Positions 7,321-14,118 of a stretch of DNA of 14,182 bases are shown in pieces. The translations under genes and the position numbers were made by a program. Location: the NCBI GenBank assembly GCA_003516865.1, contig DPBR01000028.1, positions 947-15,128 on the forward strand, written 5' to 3'. Position 1 is the stretch's first letter, and each line of letters starts with the position of its first letter. The notes under the pieces are model-generated. The model searched no databases, was not told where the DNA came from, and saw only the letters and a list, made by a program, of their open reading frames with translations. The stretch is from Oscillospiraceae bacterium. Lineage in GTDB: Bacteria; Bacillota; Clostridia; Oscillospirales; Ruminococcaceae.

Positions 7321-8205
7321 TTACCTCCGTGTAAGATAATATTTTTCTTCAAGAAATACAGGTTGATAGGACAACTTGGCTTTTCTGAGATTTTCAGAAC
7401 CTGCGTCGTCCTCGCGGTTGATATAGCGGTACTTTCCGCCGAGAAAATCAACAAGTTCTTTATTGATTGCCGCATAAGCGCCCTGATACCGCCGCGAAGC
7501 CTTTTCAACATGTACCACAAAACAATCCTCCGCCGAGCGCTCGCCGAACGAAAAAGCCTCGCAAATGCCGTTTACGCGTATCAATCCGCCGATGTAGCCA
7601 AGCTCGTCATAATGCTCAAAGCTCTGCTGTACAACAACCTGCTCGTCAAGCTTTCCGTCGTCGTCAACGTCGATATTTTCCTCGCACCAGCGTTTATTCA
7701 GCTCCGCGCAGTCTGATATATTTTCGTCATTTATCGGCTCAAAGGTGTAATTATTCTCGGCGAAGCGGTTGAGATGATTTCGTTTTGCGTGAAATTTCTT
7801 TCCTTTCAGCTCCGAAAGTTCTTCCGCAGAGTAAACATAGTCGTAAAAATCACGCATAGACTCGGCGTGAAAATCAGGAAAACAGGCTTCTATTTCCTTT
7901 GCTTTTTCAGAATTTGCAAGAATTTTCGGCTTCAGTCCGTTTTCTCGGCAATATTCGTCAATAAGCTCAACGGCTCGCCTAACGCTTCCGCTTCCCGAAG
8001 GGTATAAAATACGCGTATTCTCGCCGTTTAGCTGTTTAACAAAGTAAAAATCCTCAAAAAAGCAAATTTCAACATTATAAATATCGCGCCAGACAAAATT
8101 ATTTCCAAACGTATACTCGCACCCGCGGAAATTTGATTTTTCCAGAAGCCCGCACGCGCGGATTTTATCCGATAATTCAATTTTACGGAAAGAAAGTTCA
8201 CTCAT
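7321..8205 (-). CDS. DUF2156 / phosphatidylglycerol lysyltransferase C-domain protein
   Basis: 294-residue soluble protein of the DUF2156 (LPG_synthase_C) family, a double GNAT-like fold best known as the catalytic domain of MprF-type aminoacyl-phosphatidylglycerol synthases. Recognisable segments are YTFGNNFVWRD (31-41), DYVYSAEELSELKGKKFHAKRNHLNRF (122-148, a conserved cluster) and YINREDDAGSENLRKAKLSYQP (261-282, conserved C-terminal core). There is no membrane domain, unlike MprF, so the substrate is probably not simply membrane lipid; possible roles include aminoacyl or acyl transfer to a soluble acceptor, which remains a guess. The start codon lies inside the end of the thymidylate-kinase-like gene (8-nt overlap) with only a weak ribosome binding site. 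Its stop codon lies within the DJ-1 ribosome binding site. Confidence 0.85.
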   Translation of the reverse strand: MSELSFRKIELSDKIRACGLLEKSNFRGCEYTFGNNFVWRDIYNVEICFFEDFYFVKQLNGENTRILYPSGSGSVRRAVELIDEYCRENGLKPKILANSEKAKEIEACFPDFHAESMRDFYDYVYSAEELSELKGKKFHAKRNHLNRFAENNYTFEPINDENISDCAELNKRWCEENIDVDDDGKLDEQVVVQQSFEHYDELGYIGGLIRVNGICEAFSFGERSAEDCFVVHVEKASRRYQGAYAAINKELVDFLGGKYRYINREDDAGSENLRKAKLSYQPVFLEEKYYLTRR

Positions 8206-8872
8206 TGCCCAAAATTTTCCTCAGCTGATTGCATATTTTAAGATAAATGTCCTCAATCGCAAGCGGAACGCCGTTTGCGGAACATTCGATTACTGTCCAC
8301 GAATAAGCCTTTGCACAGAAAATCGCACATTCGCGGCATTTTTCCAGAAACTCGATATCCCGCTCGTGAATATCCTTTTTGCTTTCATCGCCGTTATAGC
8401 GGCTGCTGAGCAGCTTTTGCGAAACCTCGGTCGGCATATCAAGAAAAATAACCTCGTCGGGTTCGGGAATACCAAGCTTATTGTACTCGAAATCGAACAG
8501 CCAGCTCAGATAATCCCCACATTCTCTCGGAGGAATTTTTGAAAGCTGATAAATTGCGTTCGAGGTGGTATAACGTCCTGCGAGAACAATTCCCCCTGCT
8601 TCGTAAAAGTCTTTCCAGTCGGTCACATAGCTCACATATCGGTCAACCGCATAAAGAACTGAAGCGGAATAACCGCCGTTTCTGCCCTCGCACGGTATAA
8701 TTCCCCTTAGATAGCACTCGACAAGCTGTCCGCTGAGAGTGTCATAGTTGGGAAAGCTTATTGCACGACAATTCAAGTCCAAATCTTTCAGATAGCTTTC
8801 CGCAAGGTCAAGCTGAGTTGATTTTCCGCAGCCGTCCAATCCGTCCAGCACAATCAATTTACCTTTTCCCAT
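8198..8872 (-). CDS. Thymidylate kinase-like protein
   Basis: P-loop kinase of 224 residues resembling dTMP kinase, which phosphorylates dTMP to dTDP. Visible motifs are Walker A GLDGCGKST (11-19), FPNYDTLSGQLV (40-51), AVDRYVSYVTDW (75-86), AGRYTTSNAIYQ (98-109) and a lid-like SRYNGDESKKDIHERD (157-172). It belongs to the clostridial form with long YTTSN and DIHE motifs rather than the short E. coli type. In most thymidylate kinases the motif before the second Arg reads DR(Y/H/F); here Asp is replaced by Gly99 (codon GGA), which may alter dTMP or magnesium handling. It is the first gene of its transcription unit: a consensus promoter lies about 35 nt upstream and AAGGCGGTG precedes the ATG. 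It may be a second, specialised copy rather than the essential tmk; this cannot be decided from the window. Confidence 0.82.
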   Translation of the reverse strand: MGKGKLIVLDGLDGCGKSTQLDLAESYLKDLDLNCRAISFPNYDTLSGQLVECYLRGIIPCEGRNGGYSASVLYAVDRYVSYVTDWKDFYEAGGIVLAGRYTTSNAIYQLSKIPPRECGDYLSWLFDFEYNKLGIPEPDEVIFLDMPTEVSQKLLSSRYNGDESKKDIHERDIEFLEKCRECAIFCAKAYSWTVIECSANGVPLAIEDIYLKICNQLRKILGNE

Positions 8873-8905
8873 AACGCACCGCCTTATTTATAAATACACA
8901 CATAT

Positions 8906-8934
8906 ATTGTACCACATATTTGCAGTTTAGTCAA
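8906..8934 (-). promoter_or_regulatory. Sigma-A promoter of the tmk-like to deoB unit
   Basis: Reading leftward: -35 TTGACT (8934-8929), 17-nt spacer, -10 TACAAT (8911-8906), with TGG just before the -10 giving an extended -10. Transcription should start near 8899, leaving a leader of about 26 nt before the kinase-like gene. It lies just after the terminator of the upstream unit, which supports it as the start of a separate transcript. Confidence 0.85.
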
Positions 8935-8963
8935 TATCTATACGTCAATTTTCACAAATAAAC

Positions 8964-8994
8964 AAGAAAAAATCCCCGAAATTTCTCAGGGATT
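8964..8994 (-). terminator. Intrinsic terminator overlapping the GNAT stop codon
   Basis: Reading leftward, AATCCCTGA (8994-8986) pairs with TCGGGGATT (8979-8971): nine pairs including one U-G, with a 6-nt loop, followed directly by a T-rich run (8970-8964). The stop codon TGA (8988-8986) is part of the 5' arm, so the terminator begins inside the coding sequence. No T-run exists on the other side, so it acts on leftward transcripts only. Confidence 0.85.
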
Positions 8995-9708
8995 GGACTT
9001 ATATATACAGCATTTATAATCCTTTATCGCAAAACCGTTTTTTCGGTAAAAACCCGTCAATTCGTTTTCACAAAGCACATAAACCGAATAATCGCACAAT
9101 TCTCTGCAAACAGACAGAATAAGCCGTGAAGCAAAGCCTTTTCCTCGCTGGTCGGGTAAAGTCGCAATCTGTGATATCAGCGCTTCGCCGTTTATCGCAT
9201 ACTGAACGGCAAGCGCCGAGCCGCAAAGCCCGTAAAGCCGTGAAATATTGTGCCTTACGCGGTGCGACATATCGAGATACCACGGCTCAAATTCAATTTC
9301 AAATCCGGTTTTTATTACGGAATATGCTTCGCTTGGAGAAAGCGTTTTCGGAGTAACAATATCCGAACCGTAATTCACAACATTGCGGTCAAACCTCATA
9401 AGATTAACGATTTTCGCATCTGAACCAAGCTTTTTTGAAAGTACTTCACCAAGCTTTTTTGAGCAAAAAACGCTCGAAAAGCCGCAAAATCCGAGAAATT
9501 CAGCAAACTCCGCAGCGTCGGTTTCCCCGTCACCGCAGACTATAAAATCACCGTTAAGCTGTGCTATAAAAGCGTTTTCGGCTAAATAAAAACGGCAAAA
9601 ATCGTATTTTGTTCCATAAGCCATCAGAAGCGAGCGAATTTTTTGCGCTTCAACGCCTTTTTCGGGCAGCGCAGAAAACTCATCTGCTGAAACCGCGCGC
9701 TTAATCAT
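8986..9708 (-). CDS. GNAT family N-acetyltransferase
   Basis: 240-residue protein whose C-terminal half is a GNAT domain. The acetyl-CoA-binding motif A is visible as ISQIATLPDQRGKGFASRLI (178-197), containing the QRGKGFA pyrophosphate loop, followed by YVLCENELTGFYRKNGF (210-226), the usual motif B with the FYRKNGF ending. The first 115 residues show little recognisable similarity and may be a degenerate second GNAT fold, as in several two-domain clostridial members. The acceptor substrate is unknown; the position after two aminopeptidase genes suggests amino acids, peptides or protein N-termini, which is inference only. The ATG overlaps the M42 stop as ATGA (4 nt) with no clear ribosome binding site, implying coupled translation. 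It is the last gene of its unit. Confidence 0.82.
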   Translation of the reverse strand: MIKRAVSADEFSALPEKGVEAQKIRSLLMAYGTKYDFCRFYLAENAFIAQLNGDFIVCGDGETDAAEFAEFLGFCGFSSVFCSKKLGEVLSKKLGSDAKIVNLMRFDRNVVNYGSDIVTPKTLSPSEAYSVIKTGFEIEFEPWYLDMSHRVRHNISRLYGLCGSALAVQYAINGEALISQIATLPDQRGKGFASRLILSVCRELCDYSVYVLCENELTGFYRKNGFAIKDYKCCIYKSNP

Positions 9709-10715
9709 AGTTCCGCGGCAGCCGAAAGCATTTTTTCGGCAAGCTGTTCAACCGCATAAAAATCGCTTTCTTTTATCACACAGGACGGCGAATGAAGATA
9801 GCGGCACGGCACGGAAATCGAGCAGGTTCTCACTCCGCCGCGTGAAACTTGTATGGAACGGCTGTCGTTTCCGCCTGCGATAAGCGTTTTTGTCTGCGCG
9901 GGAATGTTGTTTTCACAAGCAATTTTCATTGCGAGAGAATATAATCCTCTGTCGTAAATCGCTCCGTTGTCCATATACGAAACCACAGCGCCTTTACCAA
10001 GTTCGCAGACCTTTTTCGCACCCGAAACGCCCGCTATATCGCACGCAGTGGTGGTTTCGAGAACAAACGAAATGTCAGGAGCAACGGTAAACGCCGCTGT
10101 ACCCGCGCCGCGAGTTCCGATTTCTTCCTGCACGGTGAAAGCGTACCACGCGTCATACTCAGGCTCGCCGTTTATCATATTCATCATAACAAGGCAGCCC
10201 GCACGGTCGTCGATAGCCTTACCTTTGACAAAACCATTCCCGAAAGTGAAAAAATCATCGTCAAAATAGGCATAACTTCCCAAGGGGGCAAATTTTTCTG
10301 CTTCTTCGCGTGAATTTGCTCCTATATCAATGAAAAGTTCGCTTATCGCAGGAAATGATTTGCGCTCCTCGGCGGATTGCTGGTGAATTGCTTTCGTTCC
10401 GATAACGCCCGAAGCGCCGCTTTCCAGACGAACTCCGCGCCCTAGAACAACTGAAGGATTTATTCCGCCAACTTCGCTAAAGCACAGAAAGCCGTCCTCG
10501 CTGATATGCGTTATCATAAAGCCGACTTCGTCCATATGCGCCGAGAACATAATCTTGTTCTTCGGGCGATTTTTTCCCTTTTTAAAGACAATCAGATTGC
10601 CTAAGTTATCGACAAACATTTCATCCGCCGATATCTTCGATGAAATATACTTGCGAACTCTGCTTTCATCGCCCGAAGCGCCGTTTATAAGGCACAATTC
10701 TCTCAATCCGTTCAT
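9705..10715 (-). CDS. M42 family metallo-aminopeptidase (second of tandem pair)
   Basis: 336-residue dinuclear-metal aminopeptidase of the M42 (FrvX/YsdC/TET) family, cytosolic, expected to trim N-terminal residues from peptides as a large dodecameric shell. Visible sites are SAHMDEVG (His60, Asp62), KAIDDRAG (Asp169), QEEIGTRGAG (Glu197 as general base, Glu198), LETTTACD (Glu220 where many family members have Asp) and RYLHSP (His308). All expected ligand positions are filled, so the enzyme should be active. The start overlaps the stop of the preceding M42 gene as ATGA and has a good GGGAGGC site. It ends in an ATGA overlap with the GNAT gene. The two M42 proteins differ clearly outside the motifs, so this is not a recent duplication. 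Confidence 0.92.
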   Translation of the reverse strand: MNGLRELCLINGASGDESRVRKYISSKISADEMFVDNLGNLIVFKKGKNRPKNKIMFSAHMDEVGFMITHISEDGFLCFSEVGGINPSVVLGRGVRLESGASGVIGTKAIHQQSAEERKSFPAISELFIDIGANSREEAEKFAPLGSYAYFDDDFFTFGNGFVKGKAIDDRAGCLVMMNMINGEPEYDAWYAFTVQEEIGTRGAGTAAFTVAPDISFVLETTTACDIAGVSGAKKVCELGKGAVVSYMDNGAIYDRGLYSLAMKIACENNIPAQTKTLIAGGNDSRSIQVSRGGVRTCSISVPCRYLHSPSCVIKESDFYAVEQLAEKMLSAAAEL

Positions 10716-11719
10716 TTGCAGCCTCCCACATATTCGCAGATAAGCCGCGCAGTCGCTCTGATATCGCGCAAATCAACAGTTTCCACGGACGTGTGCATAT
10801 ACCTTATCGGGAAAGACAGGGTGCAGCACTTAACGCCTTTGCCGCTTATTCCGATTGCGTCAGCGTTCGTTCCCGTTGATTCGGGCATAATTTCACGCGT
10901 AAACGGAATTTGGGAGTTTTCCGCGATTTTGCAGAGTTTTTCAGACATTTCTCTGTCCAGAGCCGCAGAAAATCCTATCATAACTCCGCTTCCGAGAACA
11001 GCCGTGCTTTTCGCCGAACCGTCCGGTGTGTTGCCGAACGAAACGTCAACGACAATGGCTTCATCGGGCTGAATTGAGAAAGCTGTCATTTTTGCGCCGC
11101 GTTCGCCGACTTCTTCACACGCCGAAAAGCTTATCGCGATATTATACGCAGGCTTTTCAAGCATATCCAAAGCCTCCAGAACAGCGCAAACGCCGCTTCT
11201 GTCATCAACGGCGGAAGCGGATATTTGTTCGCCGCAAAGTTCCCTGAACGAGGAATTTACGGTAATTTTATCACCGAGCGAAATCACATTTTCCGCTTCT
11301 TCTTTCGCAAAACCTGCGTCAATGAAAATATCGCCTATCTCAGGCACGCCCTTATCCTTTGAAACGTGCGGCGGAAGCGTTGAAATAACGCCAAAAACGT
11401 CCTTTTTCCCATGGATAGTCACCGACTGAGCGAGAAGCGTCCGCAAATCCGGCGAACCGCATTTTCCAACGCCGATAAAGCCGTTTTCGTCAATATTTGC
11501 AACAACAAGACCTACCCTGTCGATATGAGCGTCCAGCATAAGAGTTTTTGCGGCGGGATTCTCCGAACGGATAAAGCCTGTCACGTTTCCGAAAGCGTCA
11601 ATTTTTACGTTTTCGGCGTATTTTCCAAGAAGTTCGGCAGCGGCAGCCGAAGCGGGAAATTCCTCTCCCGAAACGCCCGCCGCGCTCGTCAGCAGCCGTA
11701 ATGTTTCCTTAATATCCAT
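10712..11719 (-). CDS. M42 family metallo-aminopeptidase (first of tandem pair)
   Basis: 335-residue M42 protein. Counting from the ATG at 11719, the metal and catalytic sites are DAHIDRVG (His65, Asp67), SAVDDRSG (Asp172), CEEVGERGA (Glu202, Glu203), IVVDVSFG (Asp225) and RYMHTS (His309), a complete set. It should be a cytosolic aminopeptidase that builds a dodecamer like other family members. An in-frame GTG two codons earlier (11725) exists, but the ATG is preferred because GGTGA lies just before it and the protein then starts MDIKETLRLL, typical for the family. The ImmA-like gene ends 10 nt upstream, so both are probably on one transcript. It overlaps the second M42 gene by 4 nt. Confidence 0.92.
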   Translation of the reverse strand: MDIKETLRLLTSAAGVSGEEFPASAAAAELLGKYAENVKIDAFGNVTGFIRSENPAAKTLMLDAHIDRVGLVVANIDENGFIGVGKCGSPDLRTLLAQSVTIHGKKDVFGVISTLPPHVSKDKGVPEIGDIFIDAGFAKEEAENVISLGDKITVNSSFRELCGEQISASAVDDRSGVCAVLEALDMLEKPAYNIAISFSACEEVGERGAKMTAFSIQPDEAIVVDVSFGNTPDGSAKSTAVLGSGVMIGFSAALDREMSEKLCKIAENSQIPFTREIMPESTGTNADAIGISGKGVKCCTLSFPIRYMHTSVETVDLRDIRATARLICEYVGGCK

Positions 11720-11729
11720 AGTCACCAGT

Positions 11730-12224
11730 TTATTTCAAAAAATCGTTTCTCACATCTCCGAGCCTTAGATTATGACCCTTCATATTCATAGCCTCGGTTT
11801 TGTACCCGACAAGCTCGCGCGGATAGCCTAGCTGTGCCGACAACGCTTCGACGTTTTCGCAGTACGAAAGCGCCGACAAAAAATCATCATCGGATATAAG
11901 TATCTCGGAAGCGAAAAGATTTGCCTCGCGCTCCGTCTTGTCGTTTGCGAGAAACAGGGTGTTCTCGCGGATACCGCCGCCCGAAAGTCCTCTGTGAAGC
12001 ATATCGTGACCCAGTTCGTGAGCGCAGACTACGCTTTGAGTAACTTCGTCAAGTTCGTCGTTTATAACAATATATCTGCAATTATTCTCAAATACATAAA
12101 AGCCCTTTAACCCGCCAAGCGCGCGAAACCAGACCTTTACTCCCGAATTTTCGGCGGTTTCAAACACATCTCTCCCACCGAATTCTTCGAGAACGCTTTT
12201 CGCTTTATCAAGAATATATTGCAT
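11730..12224 (-). CDS. ImmA/IrrE family metallo-endopeptidase
   Basis: 164-residue zinc protease with the motif CAHELGHDMLH, giving ligands His69 and His73 and catalytic Glu70; the later TEREANLFASEIL segment provides the probable third ligand, Glu100. The C-terminal GHNLRLGDVRNDFLK-type ending is common in clostridial ImmA proteins. ImmA of ICEBs1 cleaves the cognate repressor ImmR after DNA damage or cell-cell signalling; here the natural target is the XRE protein encoded immediately upstream, whose stop overlaps this start as TAATG. There is no signal peptide. The gene is otherwise usually found on prophages or integrative elements, but no integrase, excisionase or phage gene is in the window. 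Function as an anti-repressor is inferred from gene pairing. Confidence 0.9.
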   Translation of the reverse strand: MQYILDKAKSVLEEFGGRDVFETAENSGVKVWFRALGGLKGFYVFENNCRYIVINDELDEVTQSVVCAHELGHDMLHRGLSGGGIRENTLFLANDKTEREANLFASEILISDDDFLSALSYCENVEALSAQLGYPRELVGYKTEAMNMKGHNLRLGDVRNDFLK

Positions 12225-12643
12225 TATTTTGCTTTTTTGCCGCCCTTACCGCTCTTGGTTCCCTTGCGCGAATCAAGGTAAATTTCGTTGAGGCAAGCGA
12301 GAAGATTTTCCTTGTCCTCGTCAGAAAGGGAGTTGCCCGCAAACAAACCTCTCGACTTTGCAAGGAACTTCACGGCATCGGTCTTTTTTTCGCCCTTGCT
12401 CGCAAGACCGCTTAGGAACTTTTCTTCGGTTGTAAGCTCCATATCAATGTTGTCGTCAAGGAGAAATTCCGGAGTAACTTCAAGCTTCTTAGCCATTCTC
12501 TCAAGCACGCTTCTGCGCGGCTTGCGGCAGCCTGTCATATAGTAAGCAAACGCGCGGTAAGTAATTCCCACGCTGTCCGCAAACTCGACCCTCTTCAGGT
12601 GACGGCGACCCAGCATAATATCAAGCTTTTCGTTCATTTTCAT
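12224..12643 (-). CDS. XRE family transcriptional regulator, partner of the ImmA-like protease
   Basis: 139-residue regulator. A helix-turn-helix domain spans about 15-62 (FADSVGITYRAFAYYMTGCRK is followed by a LERMAKKLEVTPEFLL helix). A linker follows, then a segment around 98-124 (RGLFAGNSLSDEDKENL) that resembles the LFAGGxLSDEDK element seen in many ImmA-paired repressors. The last 14 residues are Lys/Gly-rich. The start ATG has a perfect AGGAGG (12658-12653) 9 nt upstream; a second in-frame ATG two codons later is less well placed. The promoter at 12681-12709 is its own, so autoregulation is likely. It begins the unit encoding the protease, two M42 peptidases and the acetyltransferase, and lies divergent to argG. 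Its targets are unknown. Confidence 0.88.
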   Translation of the reverse strand: MKMNEKLDIMLGRRHLKRVEFADSVGITYRAFAYYMTGCRKPRRSVLERMAKKLEVTPEFLLDDNIDMELTTEEKFLSGLASKGEKKTDAVKFLAKSRGLFAGNSLSDEDKENLLACLNEIYLDSRKGTKSGKGGKKAK

Positions 12644-12680
12644 AAAAATTTTCCTCCTAAATTAATTTTGTTCAAGTACT

Positions 12681-12709
12681 ATTATAACAGTAAACTTTGC
12701 ATTTGTCAA
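12681..12709 (-). promoter_or_regulatory. Sigma-A promoter of the XRE-ImmA-M42-GNAT unit
   Basis: Reading leftward: -35 TTGACA (12709-12704), 17-nt spacer, -10 TATAAT (12686-12681) preceded by TGT, an extended -10. All elements match consensus, so it should be strong unless repressed. An imperfect inverted repeat TACT-N8-AGTA (12677-12692) covers the -10 and could be part of an operator for the XRE protein, but the arms are short. Confidence 0.85.
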
Positions 12710-12791
12710 GATTTACAGAAAATATTTATTATTATGCATATTATACATACAATTTAAAATATTTGCTAATATATCGTGAAAATTATTGCAT

Positions 12792-12840
12792 ATTCATTAA
12801 AAATATTCATTTTTCTGAATAAATACGCTTGACAAATTCA
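12792..12840 (+). promoter_or_regulatory. Candidate ArgR half-site cluster before argG
   Basis: Four ATTCA/TGAAT pentamers occur at 12792-12796, 12805-12809, 12816-12820 (as TGAAT) and 12836-12840, around and over the -35 of the argG promoter. TGAAT and ATTCA are the arms of ARG boxes in Bacillus and enterics, and arginine synthesis genes are common ArgR targets. The region is very AT-rich and the spacing does not give one clean 18-bp box, so this is a possibility only. Confidence 0.35.
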
Positions 12841-12856
12841 AAAAAAAGTGTATAAT
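12829..12856 (+). promoter_or_regulatory. Sigma-A promoter of argG
   Basis: -35 TTGACA (12829-12834), 16-nt spacer containing an A-tract, -10 TATAAT (12851-12856). Transcription should start near 12863, leaving a leader of about 30 nt with AAGGAG (12878-12883) 9 nt before the ATG. Such a short leader has no room for a T-box or riboswitch, so control must act at transcription initiation. Confidence 0.88.
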
Positions 12857-12892
12857 AAAATTAAAATAAATTCTGAAAAGGAGATTTTTACC

Positions 12893-14116
12893 ATGGCAAA
12901 GGAAATAAAAAAGGTAGTTCTGGCATATTCAGGAGGTCTTGATACCTCTATTATTATTCCGTGGCTGAAAGAAACTTATCCCGGCTGCGAGGTTATCTGC
13001 GTAGCGGGAAACGTTGGACAGGACGCTGAAATCGAGGGTCTTGAGGAGAGAGCAAAGAAAACAGGCGCTTCTAAGCTTTATATTGAGGATATTCAGGACG
13101 AATTCGTAAACGACTTCGTTTTCCCCACGCTTAAGGCAGGCGCTAAGTACGAGGGTTATCTTCTCGGAACGTCTTTCGCTCGTCCTCCTATTGCTAAGAG
13201 AATTGTTGAAATTGCCAAGAAAGAAGGCGCCGACGCTATATGCCACGGCTGCACGGGCAAGGGCAACGACCAGGTTCGCTTTGAGCTTACGATAAAGGCT
13301 CTCGCGCCGAATATGACGATTATCGCTCCCTGGAGAATTTGGGATTTGAAGTCGCGCGACCAGGAAATCGACTACGCTGAAGCGCACAATGTTCCGATAA
13401 AGATTACCCGCGAAACCAACTACTCCAAGGATATGAACCTGTGGCATCTCTCTCACGAGGGACTTGACCTTGAGAACCCTGCAAACGAGCCGCAGTACAA
13501 CAAGGAGGGCTTCCTTGAACTCGGAGTATCGCCGGAACAGGCTCCCGATAAGCCTACTTATATTACGCTTCACTTTGAAAAGGGTATCCCCGTTTCTCTC
13601 AACGGTGAAAAAATGGACGGCGTAAAGCTTATAAAGACCTTGAACAAAATCGGCGGTGAAAACGGTATCGGTCTGTTTGACGTTGTAGAAAACCGTCTTG
13701 TAGGTATGAAGTCGCGCGGCGTTTATGAAACCCCCGGCGGAACTATCCTCTATCACGCTCACGAGGTTCTCGAAACCATCTGCCTTGACAAGGAAACTCA
13801 GCACTACAAGTACGGTCTTGCTCAGAAGTATGCCGACCTCGTTTACAACGGTCAGTGGTATACTCCTCTCCGCGAGGCTATGGACGCTTTCGTTGACAAG
13901 ACCCAGGAAACCGTTACCGGCGACGTTAAGCTGAAGCTTTACAAGGGTAATATCATCAACGCGGGCGTTACCTCTCCGTACACCCTTTACAGCGAGGACT
14001 TCGCTTCGTTCGGCGAGGACGACGTTTACGACCAGAAGGACAGCGCAGGATTTATCAATCTGTTTGGTCTGCCGATTAAGGTCAAGGCTCTTCTTGACGA
14101 GGGAAGAAACAAGTAA
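12893..14116 (+). CDS. argG: Argininosuccinate synthase
   Basis: Cytosolic enzyme joining citrulline and aspartate with ATP to form argininosuccinate, the penultimate step of arginine synthesis. The protein is 407 residues, the normal size. The N-type ATP pyrophosphatase loop is AYSGGLDTS (11-19). Further signatures are GTSFARPPIAKR (92-103), HGCTGKGNDQVRFE (118-131) and the aspartate/citrulline-binding region around YSKDMNLWHLSHEG. The ATG at 12893 is chosen over an in-frame GTG at 12848 because the latter lies in the promoter -10 region, while AAGGAG sits at proper distance before the ATG. Unlike its neighbours the gene favours AAG, TTC, TAC and AAC codons, suggesting high expression. argH is not adjacent on the visible side. 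No terminator is seen in the 66 nt before the window ends. Confidence 0.97.
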   Translation: MAKEIKKVVLAYSGGLDTSIIIPWLKETYPGCEVICVAGNVGQDAEIEGLEERAKKTGASKLYIEDIQDEFVNDFVFPTLKAGAKYEGYLLGTSFARPPIAKRIVEIAKKEGADAICHGCTGKGNDQVRFELTIKALAPNMTIIAPWRIWDLKSRDQEIDYAEAHNVPIKITRETNYSKDMNLWHLSHEGLDLENPANEPQYNKEGFLELGVSPEQAPDKPTYITLHFEKGIPVSLNGEKMDGVKLIKTLNKIGGENGIGLFDVVENRLVGMKSRGVYETPGGTILYHAHEVLETICLDKETQHYKYGLAQKYADLVYNGQWYTPLREAMDAFVDKTQETVTGDVKLKLYKGNIINAGVTSPYTLYSEDFASFGEDDVYDQKDSAGFINLFGLPIKVKALLDEGRNK

Positions 14117-14118
14117 TC

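Noticed and set aside
11730..12643. Prophage or integrative element marked by the XRE-ImmA pair
   Set aside because: No integrase, excisionase, relaxase, phage structural gene or attachment-site repeat is visible, and flanking genes are ordinary chromosomal ones. The window cannot exclude an element remnant.
12848..12892. Upstream in-frame GTG start extending argG by 15 codons
   Set aside because: The GTG lies immediately before and within the TATAAT promoter element, has no ribosome binding site and would precede the transcript start. The ATG at 12893 has AAGGAG at good spacing and gives the standard ArgG N-terminus.
12644..12892. Riboswitch, T-box or small RNA in the divergent intergenic region
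   Set aside because: Both predicted transcript starts lie about 30 nt from their start codons, leaving no room for a structured leader. The rest is AT-rich with no stable hairpin visible.
12929..13804. 291-codon open frame on the minus strand opposite argG
   Set aside because: It lies wholly within argG, has no recognisable domain or ribosome binding site, and arises from the codon bias of argG.
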